Assembly: GCA_027493955.1 (NCBI GenBank)
Contig: JAOSJT010000001.1
Location: forward strand, 821,131-885,130
Direction of reading: 5' to 3'
Length of the DNA: 64,000 nucleotides
Source of the DNA: Bacteroidia bacterium
GTDB lineage: Bacteria > Bacteroidota > Ignavibacteria > SZUA-365
The translations under genes and the position numbers were made by a program. Under the pieces are notes generated by a model, which saw only the letters and a list, made by a program, of their open reading frames with translations, searched no databases and was not told the origin of the DNA. Below, one piece after another: positions 54,137 to 62,769 of this stretch; position 1 is the first letter of the stretch; each line of letters begins with the position of its first letter.

Positions 54137-54904
54137 ATGCCACAGGCCAGCACCTATCGCTTTCCCTTCGGCCAACCGGTGAAGGATGTCGTTCAAAAGG
54201 ACCGCAGCCCCAAGAAGGTATTCGTCCTCGGAGTGTACGCCAGCGCTGTGCATGCGGAGTGGCGCGATGCGAAGGGCAAAATGCTCGTGCGCGCCCTCGC
54301 AGTGGCCAGCGAGCCGGAGATATTCTGGAGAGGGGACGGTGCGGAGAAAATTATCAGGAAAATCAAATTGCCGGAAGGCGTGGGGACGCTGCAACCGGCT
54401 GCCGAGCAATACAACGGACCATCAGGCAAGGTGCTGGATGCAATGATCTTGAATCCGCTGGGTTTGAAGCGAGAGGATGTGTGGTTATGCGATCTGGTAC
54501 CCCAAAGCCGCATGAATCCCGGCCAAGCGAAAGCAATCGAAACTCATTACAGTAAACTCGTGGAGAAGGGCATCGTTGAACCCGCAAACCTTCCCGAACT
54601 CGAAGACATCGACGACAAACGCCGCGCCGCCATACTCCGCGAGCTGGAGCGCTCCGGAGCCGACACAATCATCCTTCTCGGCGACGTTCCCATAAAACAG
54701 TGGCTGAAGCCTTATGCTCAGGGTTGGAGCACGCTGAGCAATTTTGTGAACAAGCACGGATACGGAAACAGTGTTCCCGTGACAATCAACGGTAAGACCT
54801 ACGAAGTGCTGCCGCTTGTGCATCCGAGGCAGGCGGGGAAGTTGGGGATGAGCAGTTCCGATTGGGCAAAAATCCATAGAAAATGGCTGGGTAATCGGGT
54901 ATAG
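54137..54904 (+). CDS. uracil-DNA-glycosylase-fold protein
   Basis: 255 residues of the UDG superfamily type: motif 1 region VFVLGVYASAVH (28-39), CDLVPQSRMN (118-127), the strand DTIILLGDVPIKQWL (176-190), and the C-terminal HP motif LVHPRQAGKLG (227-237) that corresponds to the HPS loop of glycosylases. Base excision is the family activity; the target base is unknown. ATG 54137 has GGAG six bases before. Placed between a DUF262 nuclease and an HNH nuclease. Confidence 0.75.
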   Translation: MPQASTYRFPFGQPVKDVVQKDRSPKKVFVLGVYASAVHAEWRDAKGKMLVRALAVASEPEIFWRGDGAEKIIRKIKLPEGVGTLQPAAEQYNGPSGKVLDAMILNPLGLKREDVWLCDLVPQSRMNPGQAKAIETHYSKLVEKGIVEPANLPELEDIDDKRRAAILRELERSGADTIILLGDVPIKQWLKPYAQGWSTLSNFVNKHGYGNSVPVTINGKTYEVLPLVHPRQAGKLGMSSSDWAKIHRKWLGNRV

Positions 54905-54980
54905 ATTTTTCGTGGAACGAACTGCATTCAGTGGAATCGAACACCATAGCGAAACTAACGGAAAAAACGAGGTGTGAACG

Positions 54981-55883
54981 ATGTCGGATATGTATGTCGG
55001 TGTGACTGACAATGATTGGTTCAAATTTCTTCGTGACCGTCAGCCTGATGAGGTCAATTTCTGGAAACCGAAGGGTACACCGTTTAAGGCGTTGCAGCCA
55101 GGTGGATTGTTCTTTTTCAAACTGCATGCACCGCTGCGAAAAATTGCCGGTTACGGAATCTTTGTCGAAGCCCCAATACTCCCCCTGAAACTAGCCTGGG
55201 ATGCTTTTGGCGAGAAAAATGGTGTCTCCAGTCTGAATGACCTGCAGAGACGAATAGCGCGATACAGAAGAGACCACGACCCGAATCCCTACATCACATG
55301 CATAATGCTCGCGCAGCCGGTGTTCAGACCGGATGAGGGATGGATGCAACAGCCCTCTGCTTGGGGCGACAGCATTGTGTCGGGAAAGGGATACGAAGCA
55401 GATTCTTCAGATGGTAAACGCATGTACAAATTCGCTGAGGAGCTACTCAGTGTTGTGGACAATGGAATTGTAGCCGACAACCGTCAGCGCTATCAGCATC
55501 GGTTACAGAAGGTACGATATGGGCAGGGCACTTTCCGTATTCTCGTTACCGAGTCCTACCAGCGTCGCTGTGCGATCACCGGGGAACGAACGTTGCCGGT
55601 TCTCGAAGCAGCACATATCAAACCATACGCTCTTGACGGACAACATAATGTGCAGAACGGACTCTTGCTTCGCTCGGATGTGCATACCCTTTTTGATGAC
55701 GGGTACATTACAGTTACAACGGATCATCGTGTCGAAGTGAGCAGACGGATAAAAGAGCAGTACGAGAATGGCAGGGATTATTACAAGCATCATGGAAACA
55801 AGCTGATAGTACTGCCATCAGTCGAGGAGCAACCGGATAGAGACTTACTGTTGTGGCATAATGAGCACGTCTACCAGGGTTGA
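54981..55883 (+). CDS. HNH endonuclease, predicted restriction enzyme
   Basis: 300 residues. The N-terminal domain (YVGVTDNDWFKFLRD, PGGLFFFKLHAPLRKIAGYG) looks like a PUA/EVE-type module that could read modified bases. The C-terminus is an HNH nuclease: Cys197 in CAITGERTLP, the AAHIKPYA motif with His212, Asn226 in NGLLLRSDVH and His235. It resembles COG3440 predicted restriction endonucleases. It follows the UDG-like gene by 76 bases on the same strand. Confidence 0.87.
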   Translation: MSDMYVGVTDNDWFKFLRDRQPDEVNFWKPKGTPFKALQPGGLFFFKLHAPLRKIAGYGIFVEAPILPLKLAWDAFGEKNGVSSLNDLQRRIARYRRDHDPNPYITCIMLAQPVFRPDEGWMQQPSAWGDSIVSGKGYEADSSDGKRMYKFAEELLSVVDNGIVADNRQRYQHRLQKVRYGQGTFRILVTESYQRRCAITGERTLPVLEAAHIKPYALDGQHNVQNGLLLRSDVHTLFDDGYITVTTDHRVEVSRRIKEQYENGRDYYKHHGNKLIVLPSVEEQPDRDLLLWHNEHVYQG

Positions 55884-55902
55884 GTTAACAATAAATCTGA
55901 AA

Positions 55903-56256
55903 ATGAGCGTCAAGCAAGCCGACGGCAACATCCGCGTCAAGGTCAACGGTGTAGACGTTTTCGATCCCGGCACCGGCGAAGTCCGCAGCGACAACGCCGA
56001 CGGCATCGCTTGCTGGTTCATCGATACCGACTACAACGGTGAGAGCTTCTACGTCCGCCACGCCTACTTCCTCGGCCAGAACGATCCCTACAAAGCCCTC
56101 AAGACCACCCTCCGCGCCGAAATCAACCCCGACGCCTGGGACACCCTGCACAGCGACACCTCCCGACCCTTCCCCATCCCCGCCTCCCGCCGCATCGCCG
56201 TCAAGGTGATCAACCATCTCGGCGATGAGGTGATGAAGGTATGGAAGGTGGGGTGA
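55903..56256 (+). pseudogene. C-terminal relic of an adenine-specific DNA methyltransferase
   Basis: About 117 residues that match the last part of site-specific (type III-like) DNA methyltransferases: DGIACWFIDTDYNGESFYVR, DPYKALKTTLRAEI and a final INHLGDEVMKVWKV. The catalytic motifs (DPPY, SAM binding) are absent, and the frame begins inside the HNH gene end. It is GC-richer than its neighbours. Either a stand-alone domain or, more likely, the remains of a restriction-modification operon. Confidence 0.7.
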
Positions 56257-56351
56257 GGGGGGGGCGAATCCACTCAATTCAATGAAAGAAAGCGGCTCAT
56301 TGGTAAATTTTTAAGTAATAAGTTGATCAAATAAACAGGCAGGAATTTCAA

Positions 56352-57143
56352 ATGGGCGATTTTTGGGAAATGTTAACAGAAATGGAGCGGAACCCTGACT
56401 TATCAGATTTTCAGACCGACATGGAAAGAGCCGAATATTTGCAACGGTTGCTAATCAATCAATCAACGAATGACGGCCCAGCAAATAATGATCACTATGT
56501 CCAACTGCGAAAATATTTTCTTGAAAAGCCTGAACATAGAGTTTTAGTGCCCACATGGGTCAGAACAAATCGCGATCTAAGCCAATTCTGGCAGTTTATT
56601 AAATTCAAGTTTAGCACCTATGCTGAAAGACGTGAGTTCGTTTGGAGTGAATTTTCGCCATTACTTGAAGCGATTGAGTCATCTACCGATGTGCCGCACG
56701 AAATTGCGTTCACTGAAGCACTCAAGGAATTCAATTCCGAGCAACTAATCGATTTATGGAATAAGAACATGGATCGGAAAAATACTGATCCAGACGGGGC
56801 CATCACAGCGGCAAAGAGCCTCCTGGAATCAGTATTCAAACATATTCTAGATGATCTCGCCATAGATTATAGCAGTAATTCAGATCTGCACGATCTGTAT
56901 AAAAAGGTTGCAGAAAACCTTAATTTATCAGCATCACAGCATGAGGAACATATTTTCAAACAAATTCTTGGGTCATGCAGTGGTGTCGTATCGGGAATGA
57001 GCAGATTAAGGAATGCCATGGGTGATGCTCATGGGCAAGGGAGAAAAAACTATAGAGCTACACCGAGACATGCCCAACTGGCAGTGAATCTCGCGGGTAG
57101 CGTCGCTTTGTTCGTACTCGAGACATACAAGGATCGTAAATAA
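56352..57143 (+). CDS. abortive-infection family protein (Abi_C)
   Basis: 263 residues. The C-terminal ~120 residues have the Abi_C pattern: DPDGAITAAKSLLESVFKHI (147-166) and SRLRNAMGDAHGQG (217-230) followed by PRHAQLAVNLAG. The R-x6-H in RNAMGDAH (Arg220, His227) resembles the HEPN RNase motif. The N-terminal part is helical and unknown. Base composition is AT-richer than the core genes. AGGA precedes the start. The next gene begins four to sixteen bases later, so the two are coupled. Confidence 0.85.
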   Translation: MGDFWEMLTEMERNPDLSDFQTDMERAEYLQRLLINQSTNDGPANNDHYVQLRKYFLEKPEHRVLVPTWVRTNRDLSQFWQFIKFKFSTYAERREFVWSEFSPLLEAIESSTDVPHEIAFTEALKEFNSEQLIDLWNKNMDRKNTDPDGAITAAKSLLESVFKHILDDLAIDYSSNSDLHDLYKKVAENLNLSASQHEEHIFKQILGSCSGVVSGMSRLRNAMGDAHGQGRKNYRATPRHAQLAVNLAGSVALFVLETYKDRK

Positions 57144-57159
57144 AATATTGGAGCACGGT

Positions 57160-57816
57160 ATGGTATCATTTGGAAGGCAAGCTGAAGCACTTAAGAGAAA
57201 AGAAGCGTTGCTATTCCAGAGATGGGGTGGTGAACGCCCTACCGACGGCCTTGTTTCACCAGAGTATTATGTTCGTTCGAAACCACGAGTCGTGTTCCTG
57301 ATGAAGGAGACTAACGGTAAAGTAGATCTTACAGATTTTCTCAGAAATGGTGGCCGATGGCAGACATGGAACAACGTCGTACGTTGGAGTAGACTCCTAC
57401 GCAATGGATTTGCAGTTCCTTTGAGGAAAATTACTGATGAGGACCGCCGTAACGAATTGCTTCACTTAGCCATAGTAAATATCAAGAAGACTCCCGGAGG
57501 CGCACGTGCTTCAAAGTCGGAGCTTAGGCACGCAGTAATGCATGATTATGGGTTGCTACGGGATCAGTTAGAACTGTATCAACCAGATGTGATCGTGTGC
57601 TGCGGCCAGGATGTGACAGATCTGTTGCCCGAGATCATAGATGTCAGACCTGCCAATGATGCTCAAAAGATACTGCACCTCTCTTGGAGCGACACATCGT
57701 CTAAGGGTGTAGCCATACCCTTTTATCACCCTGCATGCAGACGCAATAAGGTAGCGCTGCTTAACGAATTAAAGCATCTTGTCGAAACGAACAAGTTGAT
57801 CAAACTCTGGAGATGA
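57160..57816 (+). CDS. second UDG-fold protein
   Basis: 218 residues. FLMKETNG (46-53), AIVNIKKTPGG (104-114), DVIVCCGQDV (143-152) and FYHPACR (188-194) follow the order of UDG-superfamily motifs, including the His-Pro near the C-terminus. The catalytic role cannot be judged; similar proteins are often listed as hypothetical. GGAG lies six bases before ATG 57160. It directly follows the Abi_C gene, so it is probably the second half of a two-gene defence unit. Confidence 0.65.
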   Translation: MVSFGRQAEALKRKEALLFQRWGGERPTDGLVSPEYYVRSKPRVVFLMKETNGKVDLTDFLRNGGRWQTWNNVVRWSRLLRNGFAVPLRKITDEDRRNELLHLAIVNIKKTPGGARASKSELRHAVMHDYGLLRDQLELYQPDVIVCCGQDVTDLLPEIIDVRPANDAQKILHLSWSDTSSKGVAIPFYHPACRRNKVALLNELKHLVETNKLIKLWR

Positions 57817-57886
57817 AGACGGACTTCATCAAGAATGAACTCCGCTATGTCGAGGATGAAAATGGATTTTGAAGGAGAATGCCACC

Positions 57887-58108
57887 ATGCCAAAAGAACT
57901 CTACCCATCCTCCTTTCTCTGCGCATGCGGTTACCAAGCGGACTTCTACGAGAGCACAGTCAGAGAGATGCAAAAAGCGAGTATCAGCCGTCAACAACGC
58001 CTCGGTGCTGATGACGATGAGCACGTTATTGTCTTCGAGCGTGGAGAATTCACGGCCATGTGGTGTCCGAAGGCAGGCAAGGAGGTTCCAGCCGACGGCG
58101 ACGCGTAA
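57887..58108 (+). CDS. small protein with two Cys pairs, unknown
   Basis: 73 residues: CACGYQADFYESTVREMQKA near the start and MWCPKAG near the end. C-x-C plus a later Cys suggests a small zinc ribbon. AAGGAG at 57872-57877 supports ATG 57887. I recognise the general type as a conserved hypothetical protein but can give no function. Confidence 0.6.
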   Translation: MPKELYPSSFLCACGYQADFYESTVREMQKASISRQQRLGADDDEHVIVFERGEFTAMWCPKAGKEVPADGDA

Positions 58109-58246
58109 CGCATTGCCACGCACACGCCGGCATCCCGGATTCGAGAAGGTCGTCCTTCCACGAAACGAAGTTTCGAAGCTGTAGAAAGCGCGGTTGCCGT
58201 ACATGACGCAAGCCTTGAAAATGTAGACGATCTCATGATAAAGTAC

Positions 58247-58277
58247 TTGACAGCAGTTTACCTTTAGGTTAACTTTG
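58247..58277 (+). promoter_or_regulatory. promoter and operator of the HigBA pair
   Basis: TTGACA at 58247, 17 bases, TAACTTTG at 58270, again fitting both a -35/-10 pair and TAnnTTTG. TTTACC-TTTA-GGTTAA between the elements is a near-palindrome and a likely operator for the XRE antitoxin. Confidence 0.7.
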
Positions 58278-58286
58278 GAGTGGACG

Positions 58287-58655
58287 ATGAGGACACGGAA
58301 AATCTGGACCGGAGAACAAGCGGACATCAACGCTATCACGGATGCCGACGGTCATTGCCCTGTTCTGGATTTTCTCAATCGACTTGATGCGCGTGCTCAG
58401 AAGAGGTTACTCATGCTTTTCGACCTCTTCGGCAAGTGCGGACGCAGCAGGAACTCGGAGATGTTCGAAGAGATCGGCGTCGGTATCTGGGCTATCAAGA
58501 ATGCCGCGTTTCGCATCTTCTGTTTCTTCACGCCACACGCAGCAAAAACGACATTGGTCCTCACCCACGCAATCGATGGCAAAGACAACACATCAGACAG
58601 CAACGAAGTACTGAAGGCCGAACAATATCTCAGGCGCTTCATCAGGAAAGGTTAG
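58287..58655 (+). CDS. HigB-like toxin (RelE/ParE, Gp49 family)
   Basis: 122 residues. CPVLDFLNRLDARAQKRLLML, then NSEMFEEIGVGIWAIKNAAFRIF and FTPHAAKTTLVLTHAI are the Gp49/HigB pattern: ribosome-dependent mRNA cleavage in characterised HigB. ATG 58287 has GGAG six bases upstream. Toxin precedes antitoxin, as in higBA operons. Confidence 0.88.
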   Translation: MRTRKIWTGEQADINAITDADGHCPVLDFLNRLDARAQKRLLMLFDLFGKCGRSRNSEMFEEIGVGIWAIKNAAFRIFCFFTPHAAKTTLVLTHAIDGKDNTSDSNEVLKAEQYLRRFIRKG

Positions 58656-58659
58656 AGCA

Positions 58660-59040
58660 ATGCAGCAGAGCAATTGGTTTGCGCAGCAATTCGCGAAATT
58701 TGAGAAGGATCCCGAGTTCCATGCAGGAGTGCTCCGACTGAGTTTCTACGAAGACGTGCTACGCATCATGGAAGAAAAGGGCATCAACAGAAGCGAACTT
58801 GCGGCGCGACTCGGCTGCAGCAAGGCCTACATCACCAAGCTCTTCAGCGACTCCACCAACGTAACCATACAGACCATGGCAAAAATATCCTTTGCGCTTG
58901 ATTGCGAATTGAGCATCACCATGAACTCAAAGGAGAAAAAATCCGGGTGTACCACAAACGCACAATCGGGCAGATCTACAGAACGAAGTAATAGAGCCAG
59001 AAAAGGACGAAGACAATACTTAGATGTGAGGGCGTGGTGA
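58660..59040 (+). CDS. HigA-like XRE-family antitoxin
   Basis: 126 residues with an XRE HTH: VLRIMEEKGINRSELAARLG, then CSKAYITKLFSDSTNVTIQT. The basic, low-complexity tail (RSTERSNRARKGRRQY) is unlike typical HigA and may come from a frame extension at the 3' end. Starts four bases after the toxin stop. Confidence 0.87.
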   Translation: MQQSNWFAQQFAKFEKDPEFHAGVLRLSFYEDVLRIMEEKGINRSELAARLGCSKAYITKLFSDSTNVTIQTMAKISFALDCELSITMNSKEKKSGCTTNAQSGRSTERSNRARKGRRQYLDVRAW

Positions 59041-59070
59041 AACGGCGGGAAAGATTTCGGGAGCTGGGTA

Positions 59071-59099
59071 TTGACAATGACTTTAATTATTTGTAAATA
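59071..59099 (+). promoter_or_regulatory. promoter of the FISUMP gene
   Basis: TTGACA, 17 bases, TAAATA in an AT-rich leader about 70 bases upstream of ATG 59168. Confidence 0.6.
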
Positions 59100-59167
59100 G
59101 CAGATAAGATTAGATGAAAATACTCTCTGGTTAATTCGTTGAACGTCATAAAAATAGGAATGTGTCA

Positions 59168-62100
59168 ATGAAAAGGACATGTACGACAGTATTAGTTGCA
59201 TTTTTCGTGACTTCTTTGGCGGTTTATTCGCAATCTGTAGAGGTCTCTTTCTCAGGAAAGGAAATCTACAGTGGGAAAGCAGTTCAGCTGGATTCGGTTC
59301 GGATAGAAAATCTCATGACTGGTCAGATTGTTGTTCTCCATTCAGACTTTGTATTTGATCTCGGGAATCTGACAGGTATCCATGATGGTGATGTTGAAGT
59401 CCTTCCATCTTCATTTAACCTCAGCGGAAATTTCGCTAATCCCTTCGTCGACGAAACAAGGTTCAGGATTGGAATTAATAGTCCAGGGGAGACTACAATC
59501 GGGCTTTATTCCCTCACTGGAGAGATTCTGGTATTGATAAAGAAGCCTCTCGAGTCGGGAGAGAGTGAATTTATAATACAAGGTAATGGTCTTGCGCCAG
59601 GGATTTATCTACTTGTTGCCAAACACCGCGAGAATTCACAGTCGGTAAAAATTCTCAAAACAGGACCTGTCGTATCTGGGTCTCCAGCTATTTTCCAGAG
59701 TGGAAGCACTAGTGCAAGCGCTTATAGTTTCGGAAAGACAAAAATCACTGATGTTTTCCGTTTCACTGGTTACGCAAAGGACCATATATCGGCAGTCATC
59801 GATACGTCCTTGACAACAAAAACCAGACTTGAGTTTGTTTTTACAAAAATACTGTATAAAGCGCCGCAGCTGCTCTCGTTCGAGACGGATCGAACAAAAC
59901 GCGCAATTAAACTACCAATCTATTTAACTGTAAAAACGAGTGATTCAGATAAGATTCTTGAACTTATCAGAATAGATTTCGAAGGCGACGGTATTATCGA
60001 TGATTCAATATCAATTCAGGGCAACACCTCGGATCAAGATTCTGTTCAGTTTGTTGTGCGCTACCAATCAGAAGGTGCATATACACCAACTATTGAAATA
60101 CAAGATAAAAGAGGATACGCCACAGCACATGTTCTCGATTCAGCAATCAGCATAGTCGAGATGATATTAAACCCCGAAACGAAGTTAATACGTAAGGAAG
60201 AAATCGCGAGCTCGGGTATCACATATGACTCGAGTTGGACTTTTACATTGTCTGATGAAGTACTTCATCGAATGAATATTCAGATAGGAAGTATCCTTGT
60301 CAGTGACACTGGGGAAGGATTTATAAGAAAAGTTATAAAAATAGAAGAAGTACAAAATCAGAACTTCGTTCAAACAGAGCAAGGTTCGCTAAACGAGGTG
60401 TATGAAGAGGCGTTTCTTTCATTTGATAATAAGTTGAAATTCGATTCACTGACAAGTTCAAGAAACGAGGAATTATTAAGTAAATCACCGAGCGGTTTCT
60501 CAAGGGTGAAAAAAAGCTTCGAAGTAAAATGGAGTGATCCCTCAAAACTATTGCAGGTGAATCTTGCTGGGTGGTTATCGGCGAGCGAACCAAGAATATC
60601 CTTATACAAAGAACTTGATAAGGGGAAGTTGGTTAGAGCCAGTTTCCTCTTTGAAGTGAGTTTAGAGGCTAAATTGTCAGCTTCTGGTTCCGGTAGAGGG
60701 GAAATGAGGAAGGATGTTGGTGGTCCGATTTCATTGGGCACCTTTCTTATCCCTGGAACCTTCATCCCCGTCACTTCTAGTCTTCAGTTTTCGATTGGAG
60801 TTAGTGGAAAATTGGAAACTGGTGTTGAGGCAGAAGCAACCATCACGCGATCCATCTTTGTACGTGCTACGTTTGAAGATGGAGTTTGGGATGTAGTTGA
60901 GGATGGAGATACTGATTTTGAATTTGTGCCTCCACGTATTGCTCTGGGTGCGAATGTTAAATTTTTCGGGTCCGCAAGAGTTACGACGAAGATTGCTGGT
61001 TTACTTGGTCCATACGTTGAAGTGAGCGCATATCCAATTCTTTTGGACGTTGAGGCTGATCGCTCCCCCGTGGCGGAGTTGTATTGGGGAATCGAGGGTA
61101 AAATTGGTTTTATGATGAAAATGTTTGTACTTGAGGATATAGACTTTCATGCCAAATTAGATGGTGTTCAATACAAATACTGGGATAGTGGTAAGGCAAT
61201 AGGGCCATTGTCGAGTATTGCTCCCTTAAGCATTGCACCGGGAATGGTTGTGACGCTTCGTGGAGAAAACTTTGGTAACTCCAGAGATGATCAACAAGTG
61301 TTTTTTGTAAGATACAATGATTTTAATCAGTTTTATGCTTCAGACTATATTGAATGGTCGAACACTGAAATAAGGGTTCGAGTACCCGAGGGCGTGGATG
61401 CTCACGGAACTGTTTGTGTAAAGGATGCATTTTGTAGCAGCAATCTTATCCCATATCTGCTAAGTGGACTTCCGGTTCTTACTACAGCTGAAGTAAGCGA
61501 TATTGAAGTTAATATGGGATCAATTTCTGCCACTTGTGGCGGACAGATTTCATACGATGGCGGATTCTTGGTAACATCAAGAGGTGTTTGCTGGAGTGAA
61601 TCGGAGTTTCCGACTACTGCCCACGCAAAAACAGATAATGGTTCTGGAATTGGGGATTTCACTAGTCAACTTACTGGCTTGAAAGTTAATACATCCTATC
61701 TTGTTAGGGCGTATGCAACAAACGGTGTAGGAACAAGTTATGGTGAAGTCAAAATTTTTAATACACCTGAAGAACCAGTACCTTTGGCTCTTACAACAAC
61801 AGCTGTAAGTAATATTACGATTTCAACGGCTAACACCGGTGGGAATATTATCTCTGATGGCGGTATCCATATAGTAAAACGCGGCGTGTGCTGGAGTACT
61901 ACTCCAAATCCTACAGTGTTAGATAATAAAACAACAGATGGGTTTGGTATAGGAGTGTATTCCAGCTTATTATCTGGTCTCACAGCTGCTACGACCTATT
62001 ACGTACGAGCTTATGCTACGAATGCGACTGGAACGGGGTACGGTAACGAAGTTTCATTTACCACGCAATCAGTAAGCAGTGGTGGTGAGATTACTATTGG

Positions 62101-62674
62101 TACACAGGTGTGGATGCTGAGAAACCTGGACGTATCAACATACCGTAATGGCGATACAATATCACAGGTTACAGATCCTACAGCATGGAATGGTCTAACC
62201 ACCGGTGCTTGGTGCTATTACAACAACGACCCTGCGATGGGAGCGATCTATGGCAAGCTATATAATTGGTACGCGATAAGCGATCCGCGGGGTTTGGCAC
62301 CTACTGGCTGGCACGTACCAAGCGACGAGGAATGGAAAACTCTGGAAAAAACACTCGGTATGTCGCAATCTGAGGTAGATGCTACAGATTGGCGCGGTAC
62401 CGATGAAGGAGGCAAGATGAAAGAGATCGGCACAGCACATTGGATGAGTCCGAATACGGGAGCGACGAACAGCAGCGGTTTCACAGCTCTTCCGGGAGGC
62501 TTCCGCTCCGGCGGAAAGGACTACTCTGTGGGCAGCAATGGCTACTGGTGGTCGTCGTCTGAGTCCGGCGCGACAAAAGCATGGTATCGCGAGCTGGGCC
62601 ACAGCCGCGCGAGAGTGAGCCGCGGCGCTGCCAAGGGCAACGGGTTCTCCGTACGCTGTATTAAAGACGACTGA
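59168..62674 (+). CDS. large secreted protein with C-terminal FISUMP domain
   Basis: 1168 residues. A signal peptide (to near AVYSQS) is followed by an unusual N-terminal placement of a T9SS sorting-like domain (NFANPFVDETRFRI to LVAKHRENSQSVKI). A long unknown region (~200-680) leads to an IPT/TIG domain (~685-760, APGMVVTLRGENFG), two FN3-like repeats (~775-965, each with VRAYATN) and the Fibrobacter succinogenes major paralogous (FISUMP) domain (~975-1168: IGTQVWMLRNLDV, GWHVPSDEEWK, GYWWSSSE, GFSVRCIKDD). The gene is clearly AT-richer than its surroundings except for the last ~500 bases, which return to high GC. Probably surface-exposed and horizontally acquired. Confidence 0.85.
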   Translation: MKRTCTTVLVAFFVTSLAVYSQSVEVSFSGKEIYSGKAVQLDSVRIENLMTGQIVVLHSDFVFDLGNLTGIHDGDVEVLPSSFNLSGNFANPFVDETRFRIGINSPGETTIGLYSLTGEILVLIKKPLESGESEFIIQGNGLAPGIYLLVAKHRENSQSVKILKTGPVVSGSPAIFQSGSTSASAYSFGKTKITDVFRFTGYAKDHISAVIDTSLTTKTRLEFVFTKILYKAPQLLSFETDRTKRAIKLPIYLTVKTSDSDKILELIRIDFEGDGIIDDSISIQGNTSDQDSVQFVVRYQSEGAYTPTIEIQDKRGYATAHVLDSAISIVEMILNPETKLIRKEEIASSGITYDSSWTFTLSDEVLHRMNIQIGSILVSDTGEGFIRKVIKIEEVQNQNFVQTEQGSLNEVYEEAFLSFDNKLKFDSLTSSRNEELLSKSPSGFSRVKKSFEVKWSDPSKLLQVNLAGWLSASEPRISLYKELDKGKLVRASFLFEVSLEAKLSASGSGRGEMRKDVGGPISLGTFLIPGTFIPVTSSLQFSIGVSGKLETGVEAEATITRSIFVRATFEDGVWDVVEDGDTDFEFVPPRIALGANVKFFGSARVTTKIAGLLGPYVEVSAYPILLDVEADRSPVAELYWGIEGKIGFMMKMFVLEDIDFHAKLDGVQYKYWDSGKAIGPLSSIAPLSIAPGMVVTLRGENFGNSRDDQQVFFVRYNDFNQFYASDYIEWSNTEIRVRVPEGVDAHGTVCVKDAFCSSNLIPYLLSGLPVLTTAEVSDIEVNMGSISATCGGQISYDGGFLVTSRGVCWSESEFPTTAHAKTDNGSGIGDFTSQLTGLKVNTSYLVRAYATNGVGTSYGEVKIFNTPEEPVPLALTTTAVSNITISTANTGGNIISDGGIHIVKRGVCWSTTPNPTVLDNKTTDGFGIGVYSSLLSGLTAATTYYVRAYATNATGTGYGNEVSFTTQSVSSGGEITIGTQVWMLRNLDVSTYRNGDTISQVTDPTAWNGLTTGAWCYYNNDPAMGAIYGKLYNWYAISDPRGLAPTGWHVPSDEEWKTLEKTLGMSQSEVDATDWRGTDEGGKMKEIGTAHWMSPNTGATNSSGFTALPGGFRSGGKDYSVGSNGYWWSSSESGATKAWYRELGHSRARVSRGAAKGNGFSVRCIKDD

Positions 62675-62769
62675 TTGTTAGAGTACACTGTCTTACATGA
62701 AGATGAGGCGATGGATAATCACAGAGTAAGAAACAGGATGAATCAACTTATTGTCGATATCATAGTTCT

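Noticed and set aside
59168-62674. FISUMP domain as target of a diversity-generating retroelement
   Set aside because: No reverse transcriptase and no template repeat were seen within the window, and the Fe/A-rich variable pattern is not evident.
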